Source: Methanobacteriota archaeon
GTDB lineage: Archaea > Halobacteriota > Methanomicrobia > Methanomicrobiales > Methanomicrobiaceae
NCBI GenBank assembly: GCA_016841665.1
Contig: JAENYT010000003.1
Span: forward strand, 1-64,000
Direction: 5' to 3'
DNA length: 64,000 nt
How positions within the stretch are numbered: position 1 is the stretch's first letter; each line of letters begins with the position of its first letter. The translations under genes and the position numbers were made by a program. This document shows, piece by piece, positions 34,726-43,301 of this stretch. The notes under the pieces were generated by a model that did not search any database, was not told the DNA's origin, and saw nothing but the letters and a program-made list of their open reading frames with translations.

Positions 34726-35244
34726 TTATTGCCGTCGTTTTATATGCATCTCACATGCATCGTCCCCCATGCAGAGTCCGCTGGTGGTGTGAACCTGGTA
34801 GTCCGGATTGAGACTCTCCACTGCAGATGTGGTATACGCCCTGCACGATCTGCACACAGCCTTCCCCTCGACTCCGAATTTCTGTGCGCGGCGGGCCATT
34901 GGACACTTTTTCGTGATCACTATGGCACTGTCACCGTCCCCGCCCTCGATACTGCCGCCGCCAAGTTCCGGGCCCAGGAATAGCCTGGAGATCGCGACGA
35001 AGGTTTCCGCGACTTCCCGTGCATTGCCCCGAGGGAAGTTGAATGCCTTTGCTACCACCGCCTGATTCCGTCCTGCCTGCCGCCACAGGCCCTCCAGACC
35101 CTCATCCAGCTCCTCTGCATACGCGCCTTTCGTTGCTTCCATGAACGTAAGGCGATAGCCAAAGATCATATCATTCATGGCACTTGCTGCGATTTTCCAC
35201 CGGGCTTCCACCGGAATAGCGCTGATGTCGACCATCTCTCTCAC
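34726..35244 (-). CDS. Cysteine-rich cytoplasmic protein, possible ligand or metal sensor
   Basis: This 172-residue protein has no membrane segment. Residues 1-100 are mostly helical (EARWKIAASAMNDMIFGYRLTF). The C-terminal half carries five cysteines, C114, C131, C134, C158 and C164, in ITKKCPMARR, AVCRSCRAY and LCMGDDACEM. The layout recalls methanogen proteins related to the V4R/ATC-hydrolase-like group in which a C-terminal Cys set binds metal, but I cannot name the family with confidence. GAGAG-type Shine-Dalgarno sequences precede the start. The gene is alone and convergent with the DUF72 gene. Confidence 0.6.
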   Translation of the reverse strand: MREMVDISAIPVEARWKIAASAMNDMIFGYRLTFMEATKGAYAEELDEGLEGLWRQAGRNQAVVAKAFNFPRGNAREVAETFVAISRLFLGPELGGGSIEGGDGDSAIVITKKCPMARRAQKFGVEGKAVCRSCRAYTTSAVESLNPDYQVHTTSGLCMGDDACEMHIKRRQ

Positions 35245-35581
35245 CTCCCCATACCGGGATTGCGGGTCTTTCCGCGAGGGAGACGATTATCCATGATGCG
35301 TGAGACGAAATGATCGCCTGTTCCCTCGCAGGTGAAGACGGGGGGACTACACAATACTACTATTAAAATCATTGTGCGGCAGAGCTGTGGGAAATGACCT
35401 TCCCGCGGAAAAAATCCCCGTATACTCTTTTGTTTGTCTGCCATCACGACACTGCCGGGCTGCATTTCGCAGGTACTACCCCGGTTCCCCTTCAGGCATG
35501 GGCGAGTTAGATTAAAATAACAATATGTTATATCTTTCTCACACAGTGTGAGATATAGTTCACAAGTTCAGTGATGCACGC
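35245..35581. other. Intergenic region with promoter and palindrome before the ABC operon
   Basis: No gene is supported in these 337 bases. The left part is the leader of the minus-strand Cys-rich gene. The right part is AT-rich (35505-35565) with TTATAT at 35528-35533 as a TATA box candidate and a palindrome at 35538-35552 (see the separate entry). Confidence 0.5.
35538..35552. promoter_or_regulatory. Palindromic operator candidate for the ABC operon
   Basis: CTCACAC-A-GTGTGAG is a perfect inverted repeat with 7-base arms around one central base. It lies 5 bases after a TATA-like TTATAT (35528-35533) and before the expected transcription start (about 35557). Binding there would block transcription. 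The operon's last gene encodes a small Xre-type repressor-like protein, the obvious candidate ligand. That pairing is inference. Confidence 0.5.
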
Positions 35582-36004
35582 ATGACAATGGAACAGAACA
35601 AATGGTACAGGAGCCGCTGGTGGATGACCGCCATGTTCCTCTTCGGCGTGATCCTCCTCGCAGTCGGCCTCTTCCAGATGCTCACAATGCCCGCCGGTGC
35701 GCCGGGCAACATCTCCGACTACGCGATCGCCACGGGGTTCGTCATGATGATCCTCGCCGGTGCACGGATGCTCCGGAGGGAATCCCACTATATGCAGGAC
35801 GAGCGCACCCGAAGGATCGGCGCCTGGGGCCTCTCCTACTCGTGGTTCGTGACTTTCCTGGCAATGTTCGGGGTTTTCTGGCTCGACTATCTTGAGATCG
35901 CCTCGCCCGATGCGGGCACGCTCTCGGTGATCTTCATCCTGCTGATGGGCATCTCAGCAAAGCTCTTTCAGAGCTACTTCTTCCGCAAAGAGGATGTGGC
36001 GTGA
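35582..36004 (+). CDS. DUF2178-like membrane protein
   Basis: This 140-residue protein has four membrane segments (about 15-33, 45-63, 85-103 and 110-128) and a cytoplasmic loop, RRESHYMQDERTRRIG. The DER motif between paired helices resembles DUF2178, a family often found beside small Xre-type regulators and ABC transporters. Its stop overlaps the start of the ATPase gene by 4 bases (GTGA), which shows translational coupling. It may be an accessory or sensing subunit of the exporter. Function is inferred from context only. Confidence 0.65.
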   Translation: MTMEQNKWYRSRWWMTAMFLFGVILLAVGLFQMLTMPAGAPGNISDYAIATGFVMMILAGARMLRRESHYMQDERTRRIGAWGLSYSWFVTFLAMFGVFWLDYLEIASPDAGTLSVIFILLMGISAKLFQSYFFRKEDVA

Positions 36005-36933
36005 ATATCATCGAGACGTCCTCTCTCGGCAAGGCCTTCGGGGGACGGGAGGTGCTGGACGGAGTCAGCTTTGCCGTGAAGAAGGGAGAGGTCTTCGGGT
36101 TCCTGGGCCCCAACGGGGCAGGGAAGACCACCACATTGCGCCTGCTCCTGGGCCTGTTGGAACCTTCGGAGGGCGAAGCGCTCGTTTTCGGGGAGCGGCT
36201 CGCCGATCGGGAGGATCTCCGCCGGCGGGTGGGGGTGCTGCTCGAGCACAACGGCCTCTTCGATCAGCTCTCCGCCCGTGAGAACCTGGACTACTACGGC
36301 CGTCTCTACGGTGTCCCTGAACTTCAGCGGCGTATCAGCGAGATCCTGGCACTCACCGGGCTCGAAGAGCGAGCCGATTCGGCGGTCGGCACCTTATCCA
36401 CGGGCATGAAACGCAAACTGGGCCTGGGCCGCGCCCTCCTGCACGAGCCGGAGATCCTGTTCCTTGACGAACCCTCATCCGGGCTCGATCCCGAAGCCCA
36501 GCGGATGGTCAGGGAGCTCATCAACGAGGTTTCGGGGCGTGAATCGGTCACCGTATTCCTCAATTCGCACAACCTGGATGAGGTGCAGCGGGTCTGCGAT
36601 ACGGTGGCCATTCTGGATCGGGGCCGACTACGGGCCTATGACCGGGTAGCAGCACTCCAGGAGAATCGAGGCGGGGTGCATTTTGCCCTGACTCTGGCAG
36701 ATGCGGGTGACATAACCCGCGCGGAGGGCATTCTTGCCTCCATGGAGGAGGTGAGCAGGTACTGGATTGAGGATGGGGTGATCACCGCCGTGCTCCTGGA
36801 TGGCGCCGCCCCGGCGCAGGTGCTCGCCCGGCTGGTCAGGGAGGGCGTCCTCGTAGAAGAAGCAAGGAAAACACGCCGTTCTCTCGAGGAGATCTACCTC
36901 GATGCGGTAGGATCGGCGGAGGGCGGAGCATGA
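36001..36933 (+). CDS. ABC transporter ATP-binding protein
   Basis: This 310-residue ABC-2 type exporter ATPase (DrrA/CcmA-like) has Walker A in LGPNGAGKTTTLR (about 37-49), the Q loop near LLEHNG, signature LSTGMKRKLGLGRAL, Walker B ILFLDEPSSGLDP and switch His in LNSHNLDE. The last 80 residues are the usual C-terminal extension of this exporter class. It starts with GTG inside the previous gene's stop and overlaps the permease start by 4 bases (ATGA). It pairs with the permease at 36930. The substrate is unknown. Confidence 0.93.
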   Translation: MNIIETSSLGKAFGGREVLDGVSFAVKKGEVFGFLGPNGAGKTTTLRLLLGLLEPSEGEALVFGERLADREDLRRRVGVLLEHNGLFDQLSARENLDYYGRLYGVPELQRRISEILALTGLEERADSAVGTLSTGMKRKLGLGRALLHEPEILFLDEPSSGLDPEAQRMVRELINEVSGRESVTVFLNSHNLDEVQRVCDTVAILDRGRLRAYDRVAALQENRGGVHFALTLADAGDITRAEGILASMEEVSRYWIEDGVITAVLLDGAAPAQVLARLVREGVLVEEARKTRRSLEEIYLDAVGSAEGGA

Positions 36934-37628
36934 ACCCGATGCTGACGGTGGCCCGCAAAGAGACGGCCCAGCTCCTCCACAGCCGGATGTCCATGATCAC
37001 CACGGCATTCCTGGCCATGTTCTTCGCATTTACCGCCGCCCCGGCGGTCACCATGGAAGATGGGAGTGCCGCGGTCCTCGACCAGCTCCTTTTCTCGATG
37101 GTTCCGGTGATCGGACTTTTTGTGGGCTATATCTTCGCGTCACAGATCTTTTTGCGGGAGAAGCAGCAGGGAGTCATCGAAACCCTCCTCTGCACCCCGC
37201 TCACCGTAGGTGAGCTCTGGCTTGGGAAGGTGCTGGGAGCAACCCTCCTCGCCTGGGGAATGGCCCTTGGTGCCGCAGTGCTCATCATCGTGGTTTCCGG
37301 CGGGAACAGCGGGGGGTTGGTGCTCCCATCCGCGCCGGTCATCGTCCACCTGGCGGTGGTGATGCCTCTTTTTATCGCTGCGGGAACGGGGTTGCTCGGT
37401 CTGGTCCAGTTCATCCTGGGCCTGCGCCAGGTCCAGATCGTCAATGTGGCGGTGATCTTTGTCCTCATCTTTCTGCTCACCTTCACCCGGCAGCTGCTCA
37501 ATCCGGAGACCGGCATCACCTGGCCGGTGGTGGGTGGATCCTTCATTGCCGGTGTCAATGTCCTGGGAGCGGTGCTGGTGATGGGGAGGTTGTTGAACAC
37601 CGAACGGATCGTGACCAGCCTGCCCTGA
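36930..37628 (+). CDS. ABC-2 type transporter permease
   Basis: This 232-residue membrane protein has six helices. It begins [19 protein letters not shown], the N-terminal cytoplasmic helix typical of ABC-2 permeases. [33 protein letters not shown] is the conserved loop between the second and third helices that contacts the ATPase. The operon order DUF2178-like, ATPase, permease, Xre regulator suggests an exporter for a small molecule or peptide, or a membrane stress function. Confidence 0.9.
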   Translation: MNPMLTVARKETAQLLHSRMSMITTAFLAMFFAFTAAPAVTMEDGSAAVLDQLLFSMVPVIGLFVGYIFASQIFLREKQQGVIETLLCTPLTVGELWLGKVLGATLLAWGMALGAAVLIIVVSGGNSGGLVLPSAPVIVHLAVVMPLFIAAGTGLLGLVQFILGLRQVQIVNVAVIFVLIFLLTFTRQLLNPETGITWPVVGGSFIAGVNVLGAVLVMGRLLNTERIVTSLP

Positions 37629-37639
37629 GGTGCCCGGAG

Positions 37640-37843
37640 ATGAAGACCCGCATCAGGGAATTTCGGGCCAGAGAGCAGATGACCCAGGCGGAGCTTGCCG
37701 AACGGGTGGGGGTGCGCAGGGAGACGATCGTCTTTCTGGAGAAGGGCACCTACAACCCCTCGCTGCGGCTCGCGTATAACGTCGCCCGGGCGCTGGGGGC
37801 CGGTATCGAGGAGATCTTTTCGTTCGAGGACGAAGAGGAGTGA
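37640..37843 (+). CDS. Small Xre-family HTH regulator (YozG-like)
   Basis: This 67-residue protein is little more than one helix-turn-helix domain: [48 protein letters not shown]. An acidic tail, FSFEDEEE, follows. Such proteins bind DNA as dimers. It starts 11 bases after the permease stop, making it the last gene of the operon. The palindrome at 35538-35552 in the operon promoter is its likely site, giving autoregulation. No ligand domain is present, so signal input may come through the DUF2178-like membrane protein. Confidence 0.88.
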   Translation: MKTRIREFRAREQMTQAELAERVGVRRETIVFLEKGTYNPSLRLAYNVARALGAGIEEIFSFEDEEE

Positions 37844-37932
37844 CTGCAGGACGCGCACCGCATCCGCTCGCTGCATAATTATAATTCGGGAAAAGAAGAG
37901 GCGAGCTGCGATATACAAGGGAAAAAGGAGAT

Positions 37933-38205
37933 TTAGTAAAATCTCCTGCTGCTGTTAAAGTCCCTTCGGGGCCGGGGCGGGCGAGCTTCGTCGATCCGCA
38001 GTGTCCGGCCAGCAAATTCGGTTCCGTTCAACGCTTCCATTGCTTTTTCTGCTTCTTCAACGGTTTCAAATTCTACGAAACCGAATCCTTTGCGCTCGAT
38101 GACACGAACGTCCTTGACATCGCCGTAACTTGAAAATAACTCTTTTAATTGAGCTTCATCTACAGAGTATGTCAGATTGCCGACATAGAGTTTGGGATTT
38201 TCCAT
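37933..38205 (-). CDS. RRM-domain RNA-binding protein
   Basis: This 90-residue single RNA recognition motif has RNP2 as LYVGNLTYSV and RNP1 as KGFGFVEFET, with a short Arg- and Pro-rich tail (RPPRPRRDFNSSRRFY) that can add nonspecific RNA affinity. The domain order and tail resemble bacterial and cyanobacterial Rbp proteins. RRM proteins are uncommon in archaea, so lateral transfer is possible. Its base composition is lower in GC than the neighbours (frequent AAA, GAA and TTT codons), consistent with that or with high expression. The gene is monocistronic and followed by a 762-base region without a recognised gene. Confidence 0.92.
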   Translation of the reverse strand: MENPKLYVGNLTYSVDEAQLKELFSSYGDVKDVRVIERKGFGFVEFETVEEAEKAMEALNGTEFAGRTLRIDEARPPRPRRDFNSSRRFY

Positions 38206-38967
38206 TTACGTTCCTCGTTCCTATCTATATCGTAACCCATTATCAATTAAGTTTGGGTCACCGCCAGTGTTCTCCGCACCGCGGATCCGCGGGGCACCGG
38301 CGCATGGAACATCCGGTTCAAGGCCTGAATCGGCGACAATTCCCCTATTTCCGCCACCATTTTCCGAATATATCCCTGGGCTCCATTCCCTATCAGAAGA
38401 TGAGCGGGGCATCCCCGGATACCCCCACCATCCCCCGGAGCGCATTGCCCCATGAAGCGGCTCACCCTGCCCACCCGGATCCTCGCGGAGCACCGTTCCT
38501 GCGCATGGTTTGCGAACTGTGCACCGCCCCGCCAGCGGCACAGCCGATCGACCCCTCCCGGAATCCAACCGATCTATGGCGCTCCTGGCCGGAGTACCCT
38601 TGCGCCCGCATATCCTTAGGACTCCTGCGTCATCAGACATCTTGAGCTACAGGGCTGCGAGAGCCCCGGTGCAGTCGATCTGTGCCTGCGCCAACCCCCA
38701 CTGCGGCAGGGCACTGGAGGCCTCCCGGGAAGGCACCTCCACCAGCCCGGACAATCCATCTGTCTTCTACCGCAACGCTGACTGCTGTACGCTCGCCGGC
38801 CTTTCCCACCCTATACCAGCGGGATGGTGCGGCCTCCTCCTATCTTCAGGATTAAAAGGCCGAATATTCTCTGAAAATGTAAAAAAATAGTAAAATAGAT
38901 ATGAATTATTTCGTAGTCAAGATATTCTTTATCATCTTGGGTGTGCCACTCTCATTCGGTGAATACC
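38206..38967. other. 762-base region without recognised gene
   Basis: No frame here reads like a protein; the longest (139 codons, minus) is Arg/Gly-rich with no motif. The GC-rich part (38270-38850) contains several short inverted repeats (for example CCGCGGATCCGCGG at 38279-38292). A T-poor stretch then gives way to an AT-rich promoter-like block (38865-38925). A structured RNA or a decayed gene is possible. I could not match it to 7S RNA, RNase P RNA or tRNA features. Confidence 0.35.
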
Positions 38968-39609
38968 ATGAACAGGATTGTGGTGTACGGCATTGCCGCA
39001 CTGGCAGTCATCTGTCTTCTTGCTGCGGGAACATGGGCGCTCTTTGCCCCGGGACACGAGAGCAAGGACAGTGGAAGCGAGGCCGGCCTCGCCAACCCCG
39101 CCGCCGTATGGTGCGAGGAGATGGGCTATCGCTACGAGATACGGACCGATGCGGCCGGCAACCAGTACGGCATATGCATCCTGCCGGACGGCACAGAACA
39201 GGACCCCTGGCAGGCCTATTATGAGGCGCACCCTGACGGCGGCACACCCGAAGGAGTACCCCCGCTCGATGCGCATATCGGATGCGGCTGCATGATTGTT
39301 CTCACTGAGGCTGAAGATGGTGAGACGGTGTCGTTCGAGGCGGGCCGGGTTTTTGCCGTCCGCCTGGAGGAAAATCCTTCTACCGGGTATGCGTGGAAGC
39401 TGAACGTGACCGAAGGTCTGATCCAGGACAGCGAGGGCTTCGAGCCTGCTTCAGGTGACGGGGGACTCGTGGGTGCACCCGGCGTGCATACCTGGACCTT
39501 CCACGGGGAAGCGCCGGGCACGTACCTGATCGAGGGTGTCTATGCCCGGCCCTGGGAGGAGCCGACGGGGGCGGAGGAGCGGTTCAATCTCACGGTCGAG
39601 ATCGTATAG
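38968..39609 (+). CDS. Membrane-anchored DUF333-chagasin (I42) fusion protein
   Basis: The ATG at 38968 with GGTGA before it gives 213 residues. An N-terminal membrane anchor or signal (IVVYGIAALAVICLLAAGTWALF) precedes a DUF333 domain (about 42-80; ANPAAVWCEEMGYRYEI, GICILPDGTEQDPWQAYYE). A chagasin-type domain (about 110-213) carries the three inhibitor loops NPSTGYAW, a Gly-rich loop (GDGGLVGAPG) and the RPW loop (YARPWEEP). Chagasins inhibit papain-like cysteine proteases, so the protein may protect the cell surface or regulate a secreted protease. There is no lipobox. The fusion order matches exported proteins I recall from other methanogens. Confidence 0.85.
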   Translation: MNRIVVYGIAALAVICLLAAGTWALFAPGHESKDSGSEAGLANPAAVWCEEMGYRYEIRTDAAGNQYGICILPDGTEQDPWQAYYEAHPDGGTPEGVPPLDAHIGCGCMIVLTEAEDGETVSFEAGRVFAVRLEENPSTGYAWKLNVTEGLIQDSEGFEPASGDGGLVGAPGVHTWTFHGEAPGTYLIEGVYARPWEEPTGAEERFNLTVEIV

Positions 39610-39627
39610 CGGGAAGGGCGGCCCCCC

Positions 39628-40497
39628 TCACGCCCCCTCCTCGAAGATGAGGACTGTCTCTCCTGCCGCATTGCTCATCACCAGTTGCTCTTTTTCGCGT
39701 TCTGCCGAGGCTATACTCTCCAGCGCTATCAGGTAAGCCGATTCCTGCTCCATCACCCCTACCGGCTCGGCGCAGTACATCATCGTGGTGGCGACATGGC
39801 CGATGCGGATCGCGTCCCCCTCCTGTGTGAAGTTCGTGGCATAGTGGTTGCAGCCTGCCGAACCGCCCAGGTCCCCGTCATCGCCGAAGACCGCGGTGAT
39901 ACGGGTGCCCTTGAGCACCGGGCGGACCTCGTCGGGGCCGGTTGCGAGGGAGACCAGATGCCAGGCGGTGCCGTTCAGGTTCACAGGCCCGCCGGGCGGT
40001 TCCCCTGCCTCGAATACGAGCAGCACCTCACCCCCGCCATCACTCAGGGAGAGCTGGTTGGCAGCAAGGTAGAATGCTGCCGCACGCTCCAGCGCGGAGA
40101 GGTACCCGGTCTCCTGGCGCATTACCCCGGGCGGTTCGGTGCAGTACATCTCAGTCCAGGCCAGCTGGTGAATCTGCAGGGTGGCACCGTCGACGGTATA
40201 ACGCGCAGTGTAGTGGTTGCAGCCGGCGTTTCCAGAGAGTTCTCCCAGAGACTCGTTGAATATGGCGGTGATATCGGTACCCTCGATCACCGGCTGTCCC
40301 GCACCGCTCTCGTTTCGGTAGGAGATCAGGTGCCATGTGGTGCCGGAGAGCTCCATGACGTGGGGAGGGGTGGGAGTAACGACGGGCGTGGGCCCATAGA
40401 CGGGCTCGTGCACGCCCGGCTCCGTGCAGCCGCAGGCACAGGCGGCGATGATGAGGAGTATCGCAGCACAACGCGGGATCAATACACTGGACTTCAT
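39628..40497 (-). CDS. Lipoprotein with two META (HslJ-like) domains
   Basis: This 289-residue protein starts at the ATG 40497. The signal peptide ends in a lipobox-like ACACGCTEP, so an N-terminal lipid anchor is probable. Two tandem META domains follow: about 45-150 (LSGTTWHLISYRNE, AGCNHYTARY, TEMYCTEPPGVM) and about 170-285 (LNGTAWHLVSLATG, AGCNHYATNF, TTMMYCAEPVGVMEQE). Each keeps the GCNxY turn and MxCxEPxGVM segment with a pair of Cys that could form a disulfide. META proteins contribute to stress tolerance in bacteria (HslJ). It is convergent with the DUF333-chagasin gene. Confidence 0.88.
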   Translation of the reverse strand: MKSSVLIPRCAAILLIIAACACGCTEPGVHEPVYGPTPVVTPTPPHVMELSGTTWHLISYRNESGAGQPVIEGTDITAIFNESLGELSGNAGCNHYTARYTVDGATLQIHQLAWTEMYCTEPPGVMRQETGYLSALERAAAFYLAANQLSLSDGGGEVLLVFEAGEPPGGPVNLNGTAWHLVSLATGPDEVRPVLKGTRITAVFGDDGDLGGSAGCNHYATNFTQEGDAIRIGHVATTMMYCAEPVGVMEQESAYLIALESIASAEREKEQLVMSNAAGETVLIFEEGA

Positions 40498-40573
40498 TTC
40501 TTTCCTCAGTGGTGGTGTATCCACAGGGGGGAATTAAATGCTTTTCCGGAAGACAGTGCTGCCGGGGAGGGGC

Positions 40574-42814
40574 TCAGGGCCGCCTGCGCAGCAGCAGGGC
40601 GAGGGGCAGCGAGAGGAGTGGTGCGGCGGCGAGGGGACTTTTTGGCACCGCAGTCGGTGCCGTTGCACCGGCAGGGTCGGGGCGCACGGGTGGTGCCGTG
40701 GCTGCAGTAGGGGCGAAGGTAGCCTGAGAGGTATCCTTTCCGGCATCGCCCTGGTCTGTACCGGACGGGGAATCCGCCTTGCAGATGATGGCGAAGAGGG
40801 AACAGCCCGGGCTTTCTGCCTGGAACCAGGCCATGCCGTTTCGTTCCCCGAGAACCTCCGTTGGAAGCTCCTGCCAGGCGCCCTCGTGGAAGCGGAACAT
40901 GGTCACGCCCGCCGGGGAGAACCGCTGCTCCTCGAGCCAGGACAACGGAAGCGAGAACGTAAACCAGGCTGCGTCGACCTCCTCGCCGCGGATCCGGTAG
41001 AAGGTCACCTCGGTGCACTGGTAGAGGGTACCGTTCGGGTGCGCGATATCTACGGGAATAGTGCACTCCTTTGCCGTCACCAGAACCGAATCAACGGGCT
41101 CGGTTACCCTGAGGGTCACCGTCTGTAAGGCCCCTGTGATGAGTTTCAGCGTGCAGTTCACCCCCGGGCTGAGGTCCGCGGCATATGCAACCGCGGTGGA
41201 TGAGGGACCGCCGTTCCCGGACGACGCGTGCCGGGAAAACGGGGTGGCGGTGGGCTCGGCCGTGGGGATGATGGTCGGCTCAGGCGAGGGTGTGGGTTCG
41301 GCGGTGGGTTCGGGCGTGGGGGTGACGGTCGGCTCAGACGAGGGTTCAGGTGCGGGCGTCGCCGGTTCACTGACCGTGAATCCCCCACTGAGCATATCCT
41401 CCTGGCCATCGCTGTTTTTCACGATCACGTCCCAGGCGCCCGGGGCCGTGCTGGCGAGGTCGAGAGAGCAGGTGATGCGGGTGCCGTTGATGTATACGGC
41501 GTCATCGGCGTAGAGGTACGGCTGGCCGGGCTGGTGGAGTTTGACCAGGGGTGCGGGGAGGAATCCGGACCCCGTGATCTGTACTCCGGCCAATGTGTCG
41601 CCCGAAACTCCCGCATCGGGCGCAACTGCGGCGATCTGAGGGGGCGGGTTGGTGACGGTGAACCCGTCGATAAGCATTCCTTCCTTTCCGTCGTCGTTGA
41701 TCACCCGCACGTCCCACAGCCCGGCGTCCGCGGATGAAAGGTTGAGGGTGCAGGTGATGGCTTCAGCCGAGAGGCGGGTGACATTGGTGGCAATGATGGT
41801 TCCCGCCCCTTTTCGAAGCCGTATTTCAGGGTTACTTTGAAAATCGCTACCGTTCAAGGTGGCGGCCACGCAGGAAGAGCCGCGGGTCGCCGACGAGGGG
41901 GTGATCCCGGTCACGGAGGGAGGAGGCGGTATCCGGTAGACCTTCACACAGTCGGTGCTGAATGAGGTTACGTAGACGCGGTTCCCAGGTCCGGTTGCAA
42001 TGCCGCAGGGTTTGGTGCAGGAAAATGCATCCACAAAATCGCCTGCCTGGGAAAAGATCTCCACGCGGTCGTTATCCGTATCGGTGATGAAGAGCAGGCC
42101 CGAACTGTTGATCGCCATATCATAGGGGTGGTCGAAGTCGCCCTCTGCTGCACCCGATGCAGTATCAGAAGGCCATTTGCGGAGAAAGGTGCCGTCTTCG
42201 GCGAAAACCTGGATGCGGTGGTGGTCGGTGTCGACGACGAACACCTCGCTTGCCGTCACCGCGATGCCGGTAGGATTCCAGAATTGACCGTTGCCGCTCC
42301 CGCTGCTCCCTATCGTGCCTTCGAGTGCGTACGTGTCGTTGTAGACGTTGACGAGGTCGGTATCCCGATCGGTGCAGAAGGCCCGGGATGCTTCGTCGAC
42401 CGCAATGCCCTTCACTTCTTTGGGGAAGGGGTGAGTGCTGAGATGCGCCCCGGCGGGAGTGAATATTTTGAGTTTTTCATTGTTGTAGTCGGCAACATGC
42501 ACCGCGCCGCTCTGGTTTACCGCCACCGCATAGGGATACCAGAATTGATCGATCCCGATTCCCTGTGAACCCCACGCAGTGACAAAGGTGCCGTCCGCGG
42601 AAAAGACCTGGATGCGGTTGTTGTAGGTATCGGCCACATATACATAGCCGGATTCGTTCACCGCGATGCCGTAGGGATTGTTGAACTGTCCCTCGCCGCT
42701 GCCCAAACTCCCAAAGGAAGATTCCAGTGCGTAGGTATCCGCCGACGCGGGAGCGATTAGGAGCAGCATGGAGAGGATGATCGAAAAACGCAGGATTGCG
42801 GGGCGGGTATGCAT
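40574..42814 (-). CDS. Surface protein: NHL propeller, two IPT/TIG domains, PGF-pre-PGF domain
   Basis: This 746-residue exported protein has a signal peptide (residues about 8-25) and a six-bladed NHL-type propeller (about 30-305) with repeats like GQFNNPYGIAVNESGYVYVADTYNNRIQVF. Two IPT/TIG domains follow (about 308-395 and 396-485). Next is a Pro/Thr/Glu repeat linker (about 488-530) and a domain resembling PGF-pre-PGF (about 550-690; FTFSLPLSWLEEQ, CSLFAI). The C-terminus is KSPLAAAPLLSLPLALLLRRRP, a short hydrophobic helix plus Arg cluster like archaeosortase sorting signals, though without the PGF triplet. It is probably cleaved and lipid-attached at the cell surface. Confidence 0.88.
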   Translation of the reverse strand: MHTRPAILRFSIILSMLLLIAPASADTYALESSFGSLGSGEGQFNNPYGIAVNESGYVYVADTYNNRIQVFSADGTFVTAWGSQGIGIDQFWYPYAVAVNQSGAVHVADYNNEKLKIFTPAGAHLSTHPFPKEVKGIAVDEASRAFCTDRDTDLVNVYNDTYALEGTIGSSGSGNGQFWNPTGIAVTASEVFVVDTDHHRIQVFAEDGTFLRKWPSDTASGAAEGDFDHPYDMAINSSGLLFITDTDNDRVEIFSQAGDFVDAFSCTKPCGIATGPGNRVYVTSFSTDCVKVYRIPPPPSVTGITPSSATRGSSCVAATLNGSDFQSNPEIRLRKGAGTIIATNVTRLSAEAITCTLNLSSADAGLWDVRVINDDGKEGMLIDGFTVTNPPPQIAAVAPDAGVSGDTLAGVQITGSGFLPAPLVKLHQPGQPYLYADDAVYINGTRITCSLDLASTAPGAWDVIVKNSDGQEDMLSGGFTVSEPATPAPEPSSEPTVTPTPEPTAEPTPSPEPTIIPTAEPTATPFSRHASSGNGGPSSTAVAYAADLSPGVNCTLKLITGALQTVTLRVTEPVDSVLVTAKECTIPVDIAHPNGTLYQCTEVTFYRIRGEEVDAAWFTFSLPLSWLEEQRFSPAGVTMFRFHEGAWQELPTEVLGERNGMAWFQAESPGCSLFAIICKADSPSGTDQGDAGKDTSQATFAPTAATAPPVRPDPAGATAPTAVPKSPLAAAPLLSLPLALLLRRRP
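41245..41360 (-). repeat. Low-complexity Pro/Thr/Glu-coding repeat
   Basis: A degenerate tandem repeat of 12-24 bases (on the plus strand GTCGGCTCAG, GTGGGTTCGG and similar units) encodes PTPEPTAEPTPSPEPT-type linker in the surface protein. Such tracts are prone to length change by slippage. Confidence 0.7.
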
Positions 42815-43052
42815 ATATGGGGGTAAATTTTTGCCCCGATAAATTCCTTCTTGTTTTTGTCCGGGCGTTTAAGAGGGGAGATTCTGGAATCGGACTTCCA
42901 GGCGGAGGGTCACCCCGCCGCCTTGAGGGGGGACTGTGTGCGTCCAGGCAGGGGCATCTCCTGTTGTCGGGGACGTCTCCGGGAAGCGTCCCGGTAACCC
43001 AATAGTTAGCTTATTATAAAATGGAGCTGATGGCACCCCTGAGGTGTGTGAG

Positions 43053-43301
43053 ATGGCATATGGAGACATTGAGCGAATGCGCCAGGAGGGTGACCTGAAA
43101 GGCCTCTACGGCGTGCTCGAAGGAGAAGACCAGTATGCACGCAGGATGGCAACCGAAGCCCTATGCACATTCTGCGATGAAGCAGTGGCAGAGAAGCTTG
43201 CGGAGCTTAAATTCCAGGATACCGATCAGCGTGTCCGTGATACGGCCACCCGCGGGCACGCGCAGGTCGTTGCAGCCCTGAAATCGCGGGAAAGTCCCTG
43301 A
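43053..43301 (+). CDS. Small HEAT-repeat-like protein
   Basis: The ATG at 43053 follows GAGGTG (43041-43046) and gives 82 residues. It contains one or two HEAT-type helical repeats: LKGLYGVLEGEDQYARRMATEALCTF, then AVAEKLAELKFQDTDQRVRDTATRGHAQV. The Arg-rich helix faces suggest protein or nucleic acid contact. HEAT-repeat miniproteins are frequent in Methanomicrobiales in my memory. It stands alone between the surface protein and the large kinase gene. The function is unknown. Confidence 0.7.
   Translation: MAYGDIERMRQEGDLKGLYGVLEGEDQYARRMATEALCTFCDEAVAEKLAELKFQDTDQRVRDTATRGHAQVVAALKSRESP

Noticed and set aside
38221-38640. Open frame of 139 codons on the minus strand
   Set aside because: The translation is Arg/Gly/Ser-rich with no motif, and codon composition does not match real genes nearby. 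It probably arises from GC-rich non-coding DNA.
38206-38967. tRNA, 7S RNA or RNase P RNA
   Set aside because: GTTCAAGGC at 38316 resembles a T-arm, but no matching acceptor or anticodon stem could be built.
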